From NCBI GenBank assembly GCA_963580285.1, contig OY757016.1, positions 43,725,124-43,789,123 on the forward strand: a stretch of 64,000 nucleotides of DNA. Reading direction: 5' to 3'. Under the pieces are notes generated by a model. It searched no databases, was not told where the DNA came from, and worked only from the letters and a program-made list of their open reading frames with translations. Position 1 is the first letter of the stretch, and each line of letters begins with the position of its first letter. This document shows, in pieces, positions 51,801 through 54,800 of the stretch. The position numbers and the translations under genes are program-made. This DNA is from Lucinisca nassula (taxonomy: Eukaryota; Mollusca; Bivalvia; Lucinida; Lucinidae).

Positions 51801-54800
51801 TCACTGAAATTATAAAATTCTGTTTAAAAATGTCGTCTGCTAAGTTGTGTAAGCAGTCGAATGTTAAAGTTTGAAAGAAACAAAGCCTCCTGTCAACAGA
51901 AGCAAAACTTTCAAAGTAAGCCTTACTTCCATTAGCAGATCAGTTTTAAGCCTTTCACGCGCGAGTCCCCTGAAAGGATGCTGGCCAAGATCAGATGCTA
52001 TGGATCAGGGCTTTTGAGGTCTGAAAAAGTACAGCCATATTCCAAATAAGGTTCTGAGAACCTCACACCCTTATATTTCACAAGAATTCCGCCGAAGGCT
52101 ATATCGCGCCTGTGCAGGCGCAAAGTCACTGAACCATGAAATCTATGCCTAGGTCAAATATTTATGCTTCCATAAAAGTTGCCAGCTTGTATCAAATAAT
52201 CATTAACGAAGCTCTAATAGCTCTTGAGAAATGAACTTAAACATTAGGTTGAACACTAGGGTTGATGCAATAGTTCACTAAGTCAGTGAACCATGAAATT
52301 TAGGTCAAGGTCAAATATGGATGCTTGTATTAGAATTGCCATCCCTAGGTTCTAGTTTGTACCAAGTATCAATAATAAAGCTCTTATAGTTCTTGAGAAA
52401 TTAACTTGACCATTAGGGTGAATGCTAGGGTGGTTGCAATATTTTACAAAGTCAGTTAACCATAAAATGTAGGTCCAGGTCAAATATGGATGCTTGCATT
52501 TAAGTAACCAACCCCAAATACAAGTTTGTACTAAGTATCATTAACAAAGCTCTTATAGTTCTTGAGAAATTAACTTGACCATTAGGGTGAACGCTAGGGT
52601 GGTCGCAATATTTTACAAAGTCAGTGAACGATGAAGTGTTGGTCAAGGTCAAATATGGATGCTTGCATTTAAATTGCGATCCACAGATACAAGTTTGTAC
52701 CAAGTATCATTAATGAAGCTCTTATACTGCGATTCGAACCCACGCACAGATGTGGCGACGTCGCCTAGCACTGCTCTTATAGTTCTTGAGAAATAACTTG
52801 ACCATTTGGGTGAATGCTAGGGTGGTCGCAAATGTTGACGCCGTGACTAACGGATGAACGGACAAAGGAACGGAAAACCTGGCGCCTATATCACGCCATG
52901 CTAATAGCAGGTGTGACAAAAATGGACTCCTTCCACTGTATACAGAAATCTGACACAGCTGTGACCTCTAGTTCTTGAGGAATGGAAATCAACATTTATG
53001 TTGCTGCAAATATTGACAGAATGACAAATGGACAGATGAACAATCAAACACCTACATGTATATCACCAAGTTTTACCCTTATCCTACTGAATAATTTAGC
53101 CACACTCATTTCTGACTTTGAACCAATCAAATTACTTGATGTAATTTATTCCTACAAATTCATAAACTGAATGTCAAACAGTGTAGATCCTGATCAGATG
53201 GCTTCTTCAGAAGCCATCTGATCTGGATCTACACTGTTTGTAAACAAGAGGGCCCAATGGCCCTATATCGCTCACCTGTGTATCAGAAAATCATAAGTGT
53301 AGGAGACCACTTGACATTGCTAAATACTAAATATCTAAGCTCAGGCAAAGCGGTGTCCATGCTTATAAACCCTACTGGTTTCATTGGGTGACAGGGCTTG
53401 AGATGTAATTTCATCTCGTTGACGCGTCGTTAAACACGAAATCATCATCAATTTCATCTCAATGTCTGGTAAAAGTCCCACAAAATTGGAAGAGACATCT
53501 CCAAAATGACCTATACAGTGTTTACGGGGATGTAAAACCTCAAATCAAACAAAATCTGTGCCTTATGGTTTTGGAGAAAAAGATTTTTTGAAGTTTTTTC
53601 CAGTATAAGTCTAAAGGAGCTAATGAGCCCTGGGGCTTGGCCAATTTTGACCCAAAGGGCACAATTGGCAGGATTTATGTAGGTGACCATTTTGTGTTGC
53701 TATATACTAAATATCTAAGGTCTGTACGTAACTTCATGGTTTCAAAGAAGATGTTTGAAGCTTTTTCCATTATAAGTTTGTTGGAGTGTAGGGGCCACAG
53801 GATTTGGACCCCAGGGGCATGATTGGCAGGATTCATGTAGGCGACCACTTGACATTGCTACATGCTAAATACCTAAGCTCTGGGACTTATGGTTTCAGAG
53901 AAGAAGATTTTTAAGCTTTTTTCCAAAATGAGTCAATGGGAGCAAAGGGGCCCCGGCGCGTGGCCAATTTGGAACCTAGGGGCATGTTTGGCAGGAATTA
54001 TGTAGGTGACCAATTGCCGTTGCTACATGCTAAATATCTAAGCTCTGGGCCCTGTGGTTTCAGAGAAGAAGATTTTTGAAGCTTTTTTTTTCCATTATGA
54101 GTCTATGGGAGCTAAGGGGCCCCGGGGAATCGCCCATTTGGACCCCAGGGGCATGATTGGCAGGAATTATGTAGGTGACCACTTGCAGTTGCTACATGCC
54201 AAATACCTCAGCTCTGGGCCCTGTGGTTTCAGAGAAGAAGATTTTTGAAGCTTTTTTCCATTATGAGTCTAAAGGAGCTAAAGGGCCCCAGGGCGTGGCC
54301 CGTTTGGACCCCAGGGGCATGATTGGCAGGAATTATGTAGGTGACCACTTGCCATTCCTACACGCTAAATATCTAAGCTCTGGGCCCTGTGGTTTCAGAG
54401 AAGAAGATTTTTGAAGCTTTTTTTTTCCATTATGAGTCTATGGGAGCTAAGGGGCCCGGGGGCGTGGCCCATTTGGACCCTAGGGGCATGATTGGCAGGA
54501 TTTATGTAGGTGACCACATGCCGTTGCTACATGCCAAATACCTCAGCTCTGGGCCCTGTGGTTTCAGAGAAGAAGATTTTTGAAGCTTTTTTTCCATTAT
54601 GAGTCTATAGGAGCTAAAGGGCCCCGGGGCGTGGCCCGTTTGGACCCTAGGGGCATGATTGGCAGGATTTATGTAGGTGACCACTTACCGTTGCTACATG
54701 CTAAATATCTAAGCTCTGGGCCCTGTGGTTTCCGAGAAGAAGATTTTTGAAGGTTTTTGTTCCATTATGAGTCTATGGGAGCGAAGGGGCCCCGGGGAAT

